Positions 1 through 12,018 of a stretch of 64,000 nucleotides of DNA are shown here, in pieces. Below the pieces are notes generated by a model. The model was not told the DNA's origin. It saw only the letters and a list, made by a program, of their open reading frames with translations, and did no database searches. Source of the stretch: Paramecium sonneborni (Eukaryota; Ciliophora; Oligohymenophorea; Peniculida; Parameciidae). Within the stretch, counting starts at the first letter, position 1; each line of letters begins with the position of its first letter. A program made the translations under genes and the position numbers. The DNA lies in the NCBI GenBank assembly GCA_905182985.1, contig CAJJDN010000003.1, forward strand, positions 712,812 through 776,811. The letters are read 5' to 3'.

Positions 1-39
1 TTCAATGATAGAGATTTTTCCTATTAACTAATTTATAAG

Positions 40-446
40 TCAAAGAATTTAATAGGGACCTATTCCTACTTCAGCCTTACAATTTGGACATTAATGTATA
101 GCATCTTTACATTCATCTACACAACAAGGGATCCAAAAACAAAATATTCTGTATAATTAATAATTAACTATACGTTGTTAATAAAAACAGTAAATAACCA
201 ACAATTATGGTAGCTGCTCCAACCTCACGTATAATAACAGTTGTTCCTTATTGTTTACATTAAGGACATACAACTGTTATTGGTACTCTTTTCATATTAG
301 CATGATAGTTCACTGGAATTTGAGATCTAAAGTAATATATGAATATTAAATTACTTTGATTATCTATCATCCATATCTATTGTAATTTAGGCTTCATTAA
401 TTACAGGAGCAAATATTGTCGATGAATTATCTTAAATAGTTTACAT
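40..446 (-). CDS. LITAF-type zinc-ribbon membrane protein
   Basis: Decoded with TAA/TAG as Gln, this gives 117 aa in three exons. Introns lie at 327-354 (28 nt) and 149-173 (25 nt), and exon lengths sum to an exact multiple of three. The domain runs CPQC near residue 50, a hydrophobic stretch of about 23 residues ending in a CC pair, then HQCPNC near the C-terminus. This is the split zinc-ribbon plus membrane-dipping helix of the LITAF/CDIP family, which acts on the cytosolic face of late endosomes and lysosomes. The N-terminal 25 residues are variable. The first ATG (444-446) lies only 19 bp from the RRP5 ATG; an in-frame ATG at 372-374 is an alternative start. The stop is TGA at 40-42. Confidence 0.88.
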
Positions 447-465
447 ATTATTAAAAATTTAATTA

Positions 466-3400
466 ATGAAAAAAAAAGTGATTGATGCACTGAAAGATGA
501 TAAATACATGTTTAACCCAGCTCCTACATATAAAAACGAAAAGGGGACTGAAGACAAGCTAAAGAAGAAAAAACAAAGAGAAAAAAAACAACTCTAAAGA
601 AGAGCTTAATTAGCTGAGTACATATCTAGTGATGATGATGGTCCTTAGAATAACTAACCTATTTTAGATTAAGATGATTATGGTGCATTAGGAGATCTAG
701 ATTAAGATATTTTAGGCTATTTTCAAATGAAAAGTCAAAAAATACTTAATATGACATAAAAAATACCAGAGCAAGTATGATTGATTATGTTTATAAAATA
801 GATTTTTGATATTGGATCCTTACATTTAGGATGTGTATCATCTATTGGTCCAAATGGAGCATATTTAATAGTTAATTTTACTAGAAATAAAAAAGGATTC
901 GTAGATTAACATAATCTTAGAGATAGAAAAAATATTAATGGAGGGGATTATAAAATTGGAGAATATGTTATTACTAAAGTTATTGAAGAACAAAAAAGTA
1001 ACAAAATTTAATTAAGTTTACATCCTAATATTATTAATGATCAACTAAGTGTTAATTAATTAGTTATTGGAATGTAAATACCAGGAATAGCCTAAACTTG
1101 GAATGAATTTGGAACAACTATTAATTTTGGATCTTAATAATTTAGTGGATTTATAAATGAGTAAAAACTCAAATGTGGAAGGGTTTATATCTTTAATATC
1201 AAAGAAATCAATTACAAAGAAAAAATTGTAATATGTGATTTTGAATAAAGAGATGTTTAATTATAAAATAAGAAATAAATATCTAAATACTTACTTAATC
1301 CTGGTAATCTTTGGAAATGCAATAATGCAAAATCTATTACTGGAGGACAAATTGTTAAATTAAACAAATTTGGAGTTTTAGGATATGTCTTCTAAGATTA
1401 TCAAATAGAACAAGACAAAAACATATTATGTAGAATAATTGGATTTGATGAGCCTTCAAGATAAATTTATCTTTCTAGTAAACAAGAGCATATCGAGAAT
1501 ATTATTTACATTCCTCCTTATGAAATTGGTTAACAATATTAAGGTATTGTAATAAATCAACCATTATATTCTGGAGCTTATTTAGTTAATGCTATCTTGA
1601 ATGATGATTAAGTATAAACCAAAAAAAGTAAAAAAGCTTTAAAAGCTAAATTGCCTAATTTGGGGCCTATTTGTATGTTAAATAAAACTTAAATTCCAGC
1701 TGATTAAGAAATCATTGATCATATCTAACGAATTTGCATAATAAAAGAAATTAACTACTTTGATCATGTTGGATTCGTATCTTTTGAAGTTAATTCTAAA
1801 CCAAAATTAAGTGATTTAAATATTGGAGCTATTGTTAAAGGTGTTGTTAAATAAGTGTTACTGAAAGAGGATTCATATAGTGTTTTATTGAAAATTAATG
1901 AAAATTTTAATGCTATCTTACCATCTATCTAGATGTCAGATTATCCTTTAACTAACCCACCTAAATTTAGAATTGGCAGTAAAATTAGAGTCAGAATTTT
2001 ATAAATTGATGAATAGCATAATAATATTATAGTAACTATGAAACCTACTTTACTTACTGATATTAAAGTTTTTAAATCATTAGATGATCTTAATGTTGGA
2101 GATACATTATATGGATTTACTATTAAAAAATTAGAAAATGGAATTCTAGTCAAATTCTTTTAAAATATTGTAGGATTTCTGTCCAATTTGAGTTTTGATG
2201 GGCAAAATCCTGATGATATCAAAATAGGTTAAATTATTAAAGTCTATGTTAAATATGTAAATTAAAATGATAATAAATTATTACTATCATTAAAAAAAAT
2301 AGATCCAAAATAAAAATAAGTTAATGAAACTTAAACATAAAATGTTAAATTAACAAAGCTTATTAAAACTAAGTTAAATTTAGGAGAGAAAGTGTAATGC
2401 GTTGTAAGTGCAATAAAAAATAATGTTGTTTATGTTAATCTTCCAGATGGTAAATTTGGAAGGATTCATAAGGCATTCTTCGAGTGTTATAGAAATGATG
2501 ATAGACTATTTAAATTATAAAGTGAATTTGAGAATCTGAATGTAGGTTCTTAATTAATAGCTTCAATAATTGGAGAAAATAAAGAAAATAACAAATAAAT
2601 CTTTGATTTGACTTGTTTATCAGATCATATAGAATTAGAAAAAGATGTTTAAAAAGATAGCAATAAAATTGTTTATGGCATAATAAAACACATTAAAAGT
2701 GATGCAAAATCACCTTTAGTTGTATAAATTTATTATAATTACAATGTTTTTATTGATGGATGGGATATTGATGTAGAATAGCCGGATATTTTAAATAATT
2801 TAGAATAAAAAATTTAATAAGGATAACCAGTCAAAGTGAAGTTGTATGAATTTGATAAGCAGTTGAAAGGAATAATAATTAATGAAGATGATCAATAATT
2901 GTAATAAAATATAGGTGAAATTTTATATACAAAGCAAATTTATAGAATTTTGAGTCATCATGATTCATATATAAGAGTGTAATTAAAAAATAGATAATTT
3001 GCATCAATTGACATTACAGAATTATCTGAATTATGGGAATTAAATTTATTTGAATAATTCCCAGTTGGAAAATGGGGAGAGTGTAGAATAATAGCAAAAG
3101 ATAAAGTTTATTGGGCAAGTGCTAGAGAAACATTTTTGAATGATAAATTATGGAATAAATGTCTCCATCCAGTTAAGAGTAATACAATTTCTTATTAAAA
3201 AATGATATTGTCTCTAAAATATGATGTCAGAACATAACTATTTAAAAAAACTCCATTAACTATAGGTTAAGTAGCTTTGGGATATGTTACTGGAAGTACA
3301 TATAATGGTACTTTTGTTAAGTTAAACTATGAGACAACTTGTTTAATAAGAGGATTTAAGACTGATATTAAGTATAGACCAATAGTATTAATGATTACTC

Positions 3401-4939
3401 AATTAAATAAGTTATAGGGAACGGTAGATTTAAATTTACTTAAATATAAATTAGATGATAAATAATTAAGAATTGGAGATGTAGTATAGGGTTTGATAGT
3501 AAATATAAGAAATGAGAAGGCAGCAGTGAAAATTTTAGGAACTCTTTAATAAGGAGAGTTGGATAAAAAGGATGCTGAAGGATTGGAAGGAGAAGATGGT
3601 TGGTGGGCTAATAAGTTATTTAAGATTGGATAATAAATAGAATGTTTAGTAATAGGATAAAGATAGAATAAAAATAATTAGACAGTTTTAAGATTAAGCA
3701 ATATTTAAGAATTGATTAATACTGAAGGAAAGAGGAAAATTGAATTAGGAGATATTTAATAGGAAGTGATTGATTTACATGAAAGTTTTGAGGAGATGAT
3801 TAAATAACATTAAATAAAAAATAATGTTGTAGTAGAACAATAAAATTAAGATAAATAAATTGAAGAGGAAATATAATAGGAAGTAAATGATGGTGAAGAT
3901 AATGAACAAGAGGAGGATGATGTTGAAGAAGAAGAATAATAAAACAATTAAGTTATTGAAGAAGAAAATGATTAATAAGAAATTAGAGAAGAAGTTTAAA
4001 ATTTAGAATCAAGAGCTGAATATGAAAAGTAATTTTAATATTATGATATTTAGAAAAATATTAACAAATCCTAATTCTTCTGTTATTTGGATTGAATTTG
4101 TAGCTTATGCTGCTGAGAATGAAGGAATAGAAAGTGCTAGAAATGTTATTGAAAGAGCATTAAGAGTTATTAATTTCAGTAATGAATTAGAAAGATTGAA
4201 TTTATGGACAGCTTATTTAAATTTAGAATTCAATTTTGGATCTGAAGACAATTTAATTAATGTATTTAAGAGAGGTTGCTAAAATTGTGATGGAAAGAAA
4301 CTTCACATAAAATTGATCAATATTTACAGGAAAGCACAAAAAGTTGACTTAACTGTTGAATTATCAAGAGTATACTTTCATTTATATATTATTATAGTCA
4401 TTTGTTTAAAAATATAAATAAAGTTGCAAAAGTTGGATAGAATTTTTGTAAAGTTTAATGGAATGGTAAAAATTACATGATGATGAAAATCCTTAATATT
4501 CATTTAAAGATACATTAAATAGGGCTATGTAAAGTTTGAAAAAAACTAAATAAGTTAAACTCTTATCCTTTTATGCTAGATTGCAATTTTAAAATAATTA
4601 AATTGAAGAAGGAAAAACCACATTTGAAACTATTTTATAAAAGAATTCTACTAGGTAAAAATACTTTAAAATATGATTAGAACTGATATATGGTCATAAT
4701 ATTTAGATTTAGTCATTAAATATTGCTAACCTGATGTGGTTCGATCAATATTTTAAAAGGCAATACACAATAATAAGAAACCAAGAAAGATTAAATTTTT
4801 ATTTAAGAAATAATTAGAATATGAAAACTAATATGGAGACAGTGCTACTATTTAAAAAGTAAAAGAGCAAGCAGAACAATGGGTTTCACAATTTATGTAA
4901 AAGGATATACAATAAGAAGATGAAGAAGATTCAGATTGA
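466..4939 (+). CDS. RRP5: RRP5-like rRNA-processing factor (S1 repeats + HAT/TPR tail)
   Basis: Predicted 1455 aa. RRP5/PDCD11 is a nucleolar scaffold needed for cleavages that release both 18S and 5.8S/25S rRNA. The N-terminus is Lys-rich, followed by many S1-type RNA-binding repeats of 70-80 residues with recurring G-x-V/I and G-F/Y signatures. An acidic Glu/Asp-rich linker lies near 3830-3990. A HAT-repeat tail from about 4015 has the family signature NPNSSVIWI and an ERALR helix. Introns: 775-801 (27 nt, carries an in-frame TGA), 4029-4053 (25), 4370-4397 (28), 4655-4680 (26). The exon sum is exact. It is somewhat shorter than yeast or human homologues (about 1700-1870 aa). The stop is TGA at 4937. 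Confidence 0.9.
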
Positions 4940-5026
4940 TTAAGTAAACATGTGTATAATTCATATTATATATAAATCAATAACTTAAAAAAATGATAAA
5001 TTAATAATTTCTAATTAGGATAGATA

Positions 5027-5911
5027 ATGAGTAAAAAGAATATGATACCTAAGTTCATTCTAAAAACGTATTAAATGTTGGAGGTATGATACCTGAAGTC
5101 AAGATGTTATTAGGATTAAATTAGTCAAAATATTATAAGCTGGGTAGAATAAGGAACAGCTTTTGCTACAAATAATTAAGAGCAATTGGAAAAAATTGTC
5201 TTAAAAAAATTTTTTAAACATAGTAATTATTCTAGTTTTGTCAGGTAAGATATCCTAATAAACTTAGATAATTAAATATATATGGTTTTTAGAAAGTTAG
5301 GTCCTAAGATGGATTCATTTTTAAACATAATCTTTTCCGAAAGGGAATGATGTATTGAACATTTAAATATTTTAGAGAGATGTTACAATATATTAAAAAA
5401 AAAAACCAAAAACATTAAGTGATTCCTCTATAGATTGAAGAAGAGCAAGGTAAAATAATTACAAATTCAAATAGAGTTTCATTTACAAAAGTAATAGGAT
5501 TAATTTAAAGGGTTTGCTATAGATATAAAATAGACAAATAAATAATTAAAGGAAGATATGAAAGTTTTACAAGAGACATCTAAATAGTTGATGGAATAAA
5601 TTTAAAATTTAGGTTATGTATAAATAATTTCATATTCTAAGTTTATTTAGAACTAAAATTCAGATGTTGAATTAAAATTAAAGCAAGTAGGATAAATGTT
5701 ATCAATAATTACTGAAGAACTGCAAAGTGAAAGTAAATATTTATTAAATTAATTAGACAAAAAAGATGTACAGTAGACGAATAAATCTGTAATTAGAATC
5801 GATTAATTTTTCTAAGATTCAAAAGTTAACTCACCTAATCCATACGTTGATTATAATAGTACAGCTTTGAATTAATTGGATTATGAATGTTTTATAGACT
5901 CGTTCTTATGA
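5027..5911 (+). CDS. HSF: Heat-shock transcription factor (HSF)
   Basis: Predicted 260 aa. Residues from about 6 to 100 form an HSF DNA-binding domain: IPKFILKTY, a conserved tryptophan in IISWVEQG, the recognition-helix signature SNYSSFVRQLNIYGFQKV, and FKHNLFRKGM. A Gln-rich helical segment with heptad hydrophobics follows, as expected of the HR-A/B trimerisation coiled coil. The tail is short and lacks an obvious long activation region. Introns: 5084-5113 (30 nt, in-frame TGA), 5245-5267 (23), 5352-5375 (24, in-frame TGA), 5450-5474 (25). The start is the ATG just before the conserved domain; an upstream ATG at 4993 is out of frame. It would bind inverted nGAAn repeats as a trimer in the nucleus. 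Confidence 0.9.
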
Positions 5912-5986
5912 TTATATTAAATAAAAAGAACTGTAAGAAAAAGATAAATATAAAATACTATAAATGAATTGATAATAATGTAAATT

Positions 5987-6872
5987 TATGATGTTTGCAT
6001 AATTGGGGTTCCCCAATAGGATTGTGTTTTGGAGCTGCATTATAGAAATCAAGAAAATTAAGTAAAGTCATAATGTTGGACTCAATAAAAAGACCATATT
6101 TTTAAAATTAAGGACCTCCAAATGAAAGAATAATATTAGTAATATAACCATTAAGAAAATTGTTATAATCAATAGGAGCTTGGGATAAATTTAATAGGGT
6201 AGAGTAAATCTTTATAAGAGAATAATAATGGATTAAAGTATTTGGAAAGATTATTTGGAATTGAAAATCAATAAACTCATATAATATTATTGAATATGAT
6301 AATGTAGTAAATGGATTATTAGAAGTTTATAATTGGGAGATAAAGTTTGAGACTAAATTAGAAAAGATTGAAGTTGTGGAAAATGAGTATGTCAAAGTGA
6401 ATGATAAATTTTAATGCAAATTATAAATAGGTAGTGATGGACTTAAATCAAAAGTGAAGGAATTTAGTAATATAGGTACATAAAGGTTAGTCAAATAATC
6501 AGATGAGGATAGTTTTTACAGTTGAAAGAAATGATGAAGACAATTAAATAGGATACTAGACTTATTTGTCTAATGGGTAAGATATACAATATAATTTCAT
6601 AGTTGTCTTTTAGTTTTATTACAATTTTATAATTCATACAGTTCTTTATTTTGGACAGTATAAATGGATGATTATAAATGTTTAATGTAATTGTCAGATG
6701 AAGAATTCCTGAAGACTCTAAATAATTAATTAGGTAGATTTGCTCCAAGGATAAAGAATTTGAGTAACAAAAGGATGATATTTCCTTTGGAGTCCCTGCA
6801 AGCTCAAAGATACACAAAAAAGAATGGACCAAATGAAGAAGATGTTTTTAATATTAATTATATAATTAATAA
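5987..6872 (+). pseudogene. COQ6: Decayed COQ6-type ubiquinone hydroxylase
   Basis: Fragments in order match a flavin monooxygenase of the COQ6/UbiH family: YDVCIIG then PIGLCFGAAL (FAD dinucleotide fold), SIGAWDK, IGSDGLKSKV, a segment with YLSNG, and FPLESLQAQRYT. They lie in different frames. One base is missing inside the GxGxxG motif near 6007, there is a TGA near 6260, and further shifts fall near 6275, 6500 and 6670. No GT..AG pair of normal size repairs them. The C-terminal third, including the second FAD motif (GDAAH-like), is absent. Intact COQ6 hydroxylates the ubiquinone ring at C5 in mitochondria. The antisense open frame at 6491-6832 is a shadow. Confidence 0.8.
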
Positions 6873-6883
6873 TGTTCAATTAT

Positions 6884-7723
6884 ATGGCAATGAATGAATA
6901 ATAAGTACGTGAAGGCGTACAAAAATATGGACCAGCTGTTGGTGCTAGAAAAATAATAGATTAAGAATATCAACATGCTTTAGAATCATTGAATACTGGA
7001 ATTTATGTATTAAATTATAGAATAAATAAGATTACTTATTATTGTGCAGAATAAAAATCTGAATGTGCAAGAATAGGTTCTACAAGTAAATGTTTTTGTG
7101 GTCATCTCTTTAGTTAACATAAATAATAACTTGGTAAAAAATTTAATACTGGATGTGAAAATTGTGAATGTAAAAGATTTAAGTTTGTACCTTCAAGACC
7201 AGAAGAATGTGGAATGTATTGGTTACCTCGTAGAAAAGATTTTAATATTTTAACATGGAGACCTCCTTGTAAATGTAATCATGGATGTGAAGATCATCTT
7301 CCTAATTATCCATTAAGATGTAAGAAATGTTAATGTTCTGATTTTGATTCTTACTTTGCATGCATTGCTTGTGATAGAAGATGGGAATTACATGAAACCC
7401 TTTTTGAAGATGAGTCAGAAAGAAAAGCTTTAGGCAAAAAGATTTCTCAAGATTATCTTCCACTCTCTACTACTCCAGATATTCAATAGCATGTCTTTCA
7501 AGATTAAAAATACTAATAAATGCCTTAAAAATTATAATAAGGATTAGTTGGAAATGATAAACCATTCCCAAAATAAAAAGTTTAAACTAATAAACAACAA
7601 TAATATACTACACCTTATACTAGACCTAATCAATAATAACCAAAGGCTATTTAATAATAATAATAACAAAAGGCTATTTAATAACAATAATAACCTAATC
7701 AAACCCTTTAAAAGAAAAAGTGA
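6884..7723 (+). CDS. FAM221-like Cys/His-rich protein
   Basis: Intronless, 279 aa. The central part (residues 65-180) is rich in Cys and His in short pairs: a C-x-C-GH motif, CENCECKRF, then PCKCNHGCEDH and CKKCQCSDFDS. This matches my recollection of the FAM221 family, whose function is poorly known but which is conserved in ciliated organisms. Residues 1-45 are helical. The C-terminal 80 residues are Gln/Asn/Pro-rich and contain two near copies of a PKAIQQQQQQ block. The start at 6884 comes soon after the COQ6 remnant, and no other in-frame upstream ATG precedes a conserved segment. The stop is TGA at 7721. Confidence 0.7.
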
Positions 7724-7757
7724 TTAAATATATATATATCTATCAATTACATAAATT

Positions 7758-8367
7758 TCACACTCTTCCGCTAAAATCTTTATCTTTAAAAAAATAATAT
7801 ACTACACATATCTATGTTATAGCTATTATTAACAATATTCCTATTTTTGCTGATGCACACCATTTCACATTTTATTAAGTCTATTCCAATACTAAATTTG
7901 TTATAATATTTACGCATTTAATGTGCATTTTATCTATCAGTAATCCAATTTTAATTTCTATAAATTGTCTAAAAGTTTCTATTAGTTCTTGACAACTCTT
8001 TTGACATATCACTAAATTGTTCTGATTAAGCATATTCTTTATCTACACCATCCATATCAAAATCAAAACTCACCGTTTTATACCCTTTGGATAAACTTTT
8101 GAAACAAATATAATAAGTGCCCTTATCTCTTAAAAACTATTTCAATGCTCCTTCTTTGGTATATTATTTTTTAACTAGTTTTTCTCCATTTTCTGATTCA
8201 ATTGTAATTTCTGTTTTATTTTCATCCAAACCAGATATTTAATAATTTACTGTTAGATATGTATTTCCTGTATATGATTTAACATAAAAACATGTAGGTT
8301 TTAAGGTAATCTATACTGATAAACCATAACCTATGTATATTAAAGAAATCAAATACAATATTTTCAT
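7758..8367 (-). CDS. p24/TMED family cargo receptor
   Basis: Predicted 195 aa with one intron at 7892-7913 (22 nt). A signal peptide covers residues 1-17. A GOLD beta-domain follows, with the family cysteine pair (CFYVKS... and YYICFKS). A coiled-coil neck holds several NR/R residues. A single TM helix lies near the C-terminus (IGILLIIAITQICVVYYF). The short cytosolic tail starts with FF-like aromatic residues (YFFKDKD), which resembles COPII-binding tails. p24 proteins cycle between ER and Golgi and select cargo, including GPI-anchored proteins. The gene is divergent from the lipid-transfer gene, with only 39 bp between the start codons. Confidence 0.88.
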
Positions 8368-8406
8368 CTTTTTTAATATAAATTATAAATTACCTTATTA
8401 AAATTA

Positions 8407-10470
8407 ATGAATTAAAGACCAATAAAAAATGGATATCTGTAATTTAATAAAATAAGCTAAGATAACAGAAACATATATTTGGACTAAAAACTACTAAATA
8501 TTATTATTTGGAAGGCACTCAATTTCTTATTTTTGAAGATGACAAAGTAATTTCGTAATTATTACCAGACTCATATACCATAAGAAAGAATTGATCTATC
8601 AGGATTCATTGTTGACGGCACCTGGTAAGAAGATGGTTATTATACATTTACTCTCAGACATTTATAATAAGAAATTATTATGCAATTTATTTCTTTGACA
8701 TATGAAGATGCAGCAGAATGGGTTAATAAAATTAAATAAGCTATTCTCATTTCAGAATATGAAGCACTGTTCCGCTCGTCTAATTATTAGATTTCTATAG
8801 ATTAAAATCGATCATATAAATATGATTCTTCAAATGTAACTAAGTATATAGAATTTTCTAAATATTCAGAAGTATCCCAGAATATGTGTAAAAATAATTA
8901 CAACTCTACTAAGAACTAAGTAAAGATAAATGGGTTATTGAGAAAACTTTAAAACAAATGAAATTAACAACAATTTAATCTTAGAATAATATTGTGTTGA
9001 AAGGTGAGTATATATTCAACACTTCGCTATCAAATATAGCCACAATTATTAAAGTAAATTAATTAACTAAATTAAAATAGAAAGGTGGAAAATATTTGGA
9101 TTTATTTAAATAATCCTCTGATATCCATGAGATTGATTAATTTGAATATCATTAAGATTTTTGGCATTTTAATAATGATGGTAAGAAGTATATTTTAGAA
9201 TCAAAATATATCTAGTTTGATTTTCAGAGAAACAATTCATTCTTCTTAACTAGAGAATCTATAAATGAAAGTTAATTTCCTATGATTCATACCTCTGATA
9301 AAAAATCAAAAAATAATTAAATTCATATATTTAAAATATTGGAAATTATCCATGTAGTTGAAGAGGATTCAAAATGTTTTACTTAATATATGCAAGTTGT
9401 TAAAAAAGATGAAAATGAACAAATAATAAAAAAATTAATTAAAGAATAAATAATTAATCTGTCTATAATTTCAACTGAATTAGATTTACTATTAATATAA
9501 ATAAATAATGATTAAATACCAATTACATAATCAAGAATTGTAGTAGGAACAGATCATTCAAATGGAGAAAATTAAGAAAATGAATTTTCTAAAGGTGAAA
9601 ATATACATTTTCCACCATAAGATAGATTAGGATATGTGGATCATATGCTACAGCCTAATCAACCAGCAGCAATATATGAGAAGATGCACAAAAGGATCAT
9701 ACATTAAAATGAAGAATAATTGAAAGCTTTATCAGAATTAAAAGAGAAAATTGGTCACTTGTATTTGAATGAATAAACTATGATAAGGTATCTGATTGCA
9801 AGAAATTACAAAGTCAAAGATACTGAAAAAATGATATTAAAATGTCTAGTATATAATCATAATTAATATAGTAATGGAGAAAAGAAAATAATATTAATTC
9901 TAGAAAGATCTCTGATTATTAAATATATTCAAATGAGAATGTGCATACTCAATTAGGGTTTTCAAGATGGGGTCATCCTATTTTAGTAACAAATGGAATG
10001 AATTCACATCCAGAGAAATTTGAAACGGAATAAGGGTTTTCAGAATAAGGTTATTTATAATATCATTAAAGTTTAATGGAAGAAGGCATAAGATCGTATA
10101 AATTTAATATTAAAAATAGAATGAGAGGATATGTAGATTAATTTATTGTGATCATAGATTGCTATAAATTGAAACCAGCAAACTTCTCTTTCAGTGTATT
10201 GAAGAATGCATTTATAGAGATATTCAATTACTATCCTGAGAGATAATTTAGAATTTATGTTTTAAATACAAACTTCTTGACTAGATCATTTTATGCTATG
10301 TTAAAACCCTTTTTACCATCAAGAACTGTTGAAAAGGTTTTATCAATGATATTTCTTAGATAAATTTTATAGGATAAGATTTTAGTGAGATTAAGAAAGC
10401 ATTGTTGAAAGATTTAGATGAGGAAACAATTCCACAAAGGTATGGAGGTAAAAATATACTTATTTAATGA
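8407..10470 (+). CDS. PH-START-Sec14 (CRAL-TRIO) lipid-binding protein
   Basis: Predicted 648 aa. Order: PH domain (residues 8-110, with YYYLEGTQFLIFEDDK and a tryptophan in its last helix, AAEWVNKI), START-like domain (about 150-370), CRAL-TRIO N helix (YLIARNYKVKDTE, then LQWRKENNI), and a Sec14 lipid pocket (QFIVIIDCYKL, YPERQFRIYVLN, PFLPSRTVEKI, ending IPQRYGG). PH domains bind phosphoinositides and START/Sec14 domains carry single lipids, so a role in lipid exchange at membranes is inferred. Introns: 8439-8461 (23, ends AAG), 8547-8568 (22), 8844-8869 (26), 9849-9871 (23), 10337-10359 (23). The exon sum is exact. The combination resembles plant EDR2-type plus Sec14 modules but I do not know a named orthologue. 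Confidence 0.82.
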
Positions 10471-10680
10471 TTATGAATAAAAATTATGACAATTATTGAT
10501 TTACTCTTTTCTTTTTTCGTAATTGGATTACATTCTCAAATGAATAGAAAAACATAAAATTATTATATTTAAATTCATTATTTTGATATTTAATTAACGT
10601 ATAAAATTATTTAATTGGGAATGTAATAATGATAAAGGAAAAGATCTAAAGAAATCAAGAATATAAAATTAACATATATT
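10471..10680. other. AT-rich intergenic segment
   Basis: This is the 3'-3' gap between two convergent genes. It holds A/T runs and no frame longer than a few tens of codons. No RNA gene or repeat is seen. Confidence 0.5.
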
Positions 10681-11134
10681 TCATTTATCAGTTGTCTTTT
10701 GTTCATAATAGTTGTAGGAGTGAAGAATTTGATTATTTTGTCTGACTTCTATTTTTAGATTATTATATTTTTTATCGATTTTATTAGAAATCTGGCACAC
10801 TAGGGATTTTTTACCATTTAAAACATCTATTATTTCAGAGGGAGCAGATCGTTTATTGTTTTTATAATAATGTATTAGAGATTTTGCACTAGAGTAATTT
10901 AGATTCAATGCTTTGGCAACCTGATATTATTATGTAAAAGAAAACCTCTTTAATCTATTTGCCTTCCTGGAAAACTTGTCGAAATAGTTATTATTGTTGT
11001 TCTATTGGAATTTTGTGAATCCTTCTGGTGTTGGATTTAGAAATAATTCTTTTAGGAATATAATCCTCTCCATCAGAAGTCTAAGTACTAGAGATTTCAT
11101 CCTCAAAAAGTAATCTTTTGTCTTTCTTACTCAT
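10681..11134 (-). CDS. Small helix-turn-helix protein
   Basis: Predicted 142 aa with one 25-nt intron at 10921-10945. A basic N-terminus (KRIISKSNTRRIHKI) leads into a helix and then a helix-turn-helix segment, IKEVAKALNLNYSSAKSLI, near residues 60-80. It reads like the homeodomain-like or resolvase/transposase-type HTH that recognises DNA. The C-terminal half has no motif I recognise. No transposase catalytic domain or terminal repeats are visible nearby, so a mobile element is not supported. A DNA-binding role is inferred from the HTH only. Confidence 0.6.
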
Positions 11135-11353
11135 TATTAATAACTAAGATAATAATAAATATTATAGTTTCAGACATTTAATAAATTAATTTCAATAAAA
11201 CCATATCTTGCTTTTCTAGGTTTATTTATAATTAACTATTGAATTGAAATGTTTTCAGAAAGTAGGAAATGATATAACAAATACATATAGAATTATCATA
11301 TAAGTATTAACAGAAAGATATAAATAATAATATATTTTTTATTTGTATAAATT

Positions 11354-11979
11354 TCATTAAGCTGCAACGACAGGAGGTTTTCTCATTTCTTTGACAAATC
11401 TCTCATAAATTTCGTCTTCTCTCTATTTCAATTCTTATGCAGTTTTAGGGGCATAATAATTAGGATAATCCAAGCCTTTAATTATAAATTAGATATTGTT
11501 ACCATATTTTGTAATTTTTAATAATTGTTTCTCAACATAATTGACAACCTTTGATGCATCAGCCCAATTTCTATTAGCATTAGCTCTATGACCCAAAATA
11601 AAAGGAGTTCGTAATTGGAAGTATTATTATTAATAGTTCTTTATTATAGTAATGCATCAAATACCAAAGCTTTATCCAATCTAGCACTTATATGATAAAG
11701 ATTTGTAATTCTACCTGATTCATGATTAAGAAATACTCTCATATGATTTAAAAACAATTCACCTTGATAATAAAATTCTCAATTACCAATTCTCAATCTC
11801 TTTGCAAATGCTTCATATTCATATTCAGTCAAATCAGGTCTCATTGTACTAAATGAGGATTTATAATATTTGAAATGCTATTCAGTACTCATTTAACGAG
11901 CATTTATAGCTACTCCTCTTTCTGGATCTATGTAAACTTCATCGGTGTCTGTGCCTCTCTAATTTCTTAATTGATTCAT
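11354..11979 (-). CDS. Conserved-looking helical protein, function unknown
   Basis: I do not recognise this gene. Two inferred introns (24 and 26 nt, both ending AAG) give 191 aa with an exact exon sum; the first removes an in-frame TGA. The protein is charged and mostly helical. Notable stretches are HFKYYKSSFSTMRPDL near residue 35, LNHMRVFLNHESGRI near 75, HRANANRNWADASKVV near 125 and a basic KEMRKPPVV end. There is no signal peptide or TM segment. It is divergent from the next gene with 39 bp between start codons. If AAG splice sites were rejected, the gene would instead carry a TGA and a frameshift and would count as decaying. Confidence 0.5.
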
Positions 11980-12018
11980 ATTAATATAAATATTAATTTT
12001 TTCAATATAAATTTTGAA

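Noticed and set aside
6491..6832. Minus-strand 113-aa open frame
   Set aside because: It is the antisense of the COQ6 remnant, whose plus-strand blocks match a known family.
10681..11134. Transposable element suggested by the HTH
   Set aside because: No DDE catalytic domain and no inverted terminal repeats or target duplications seen around it.
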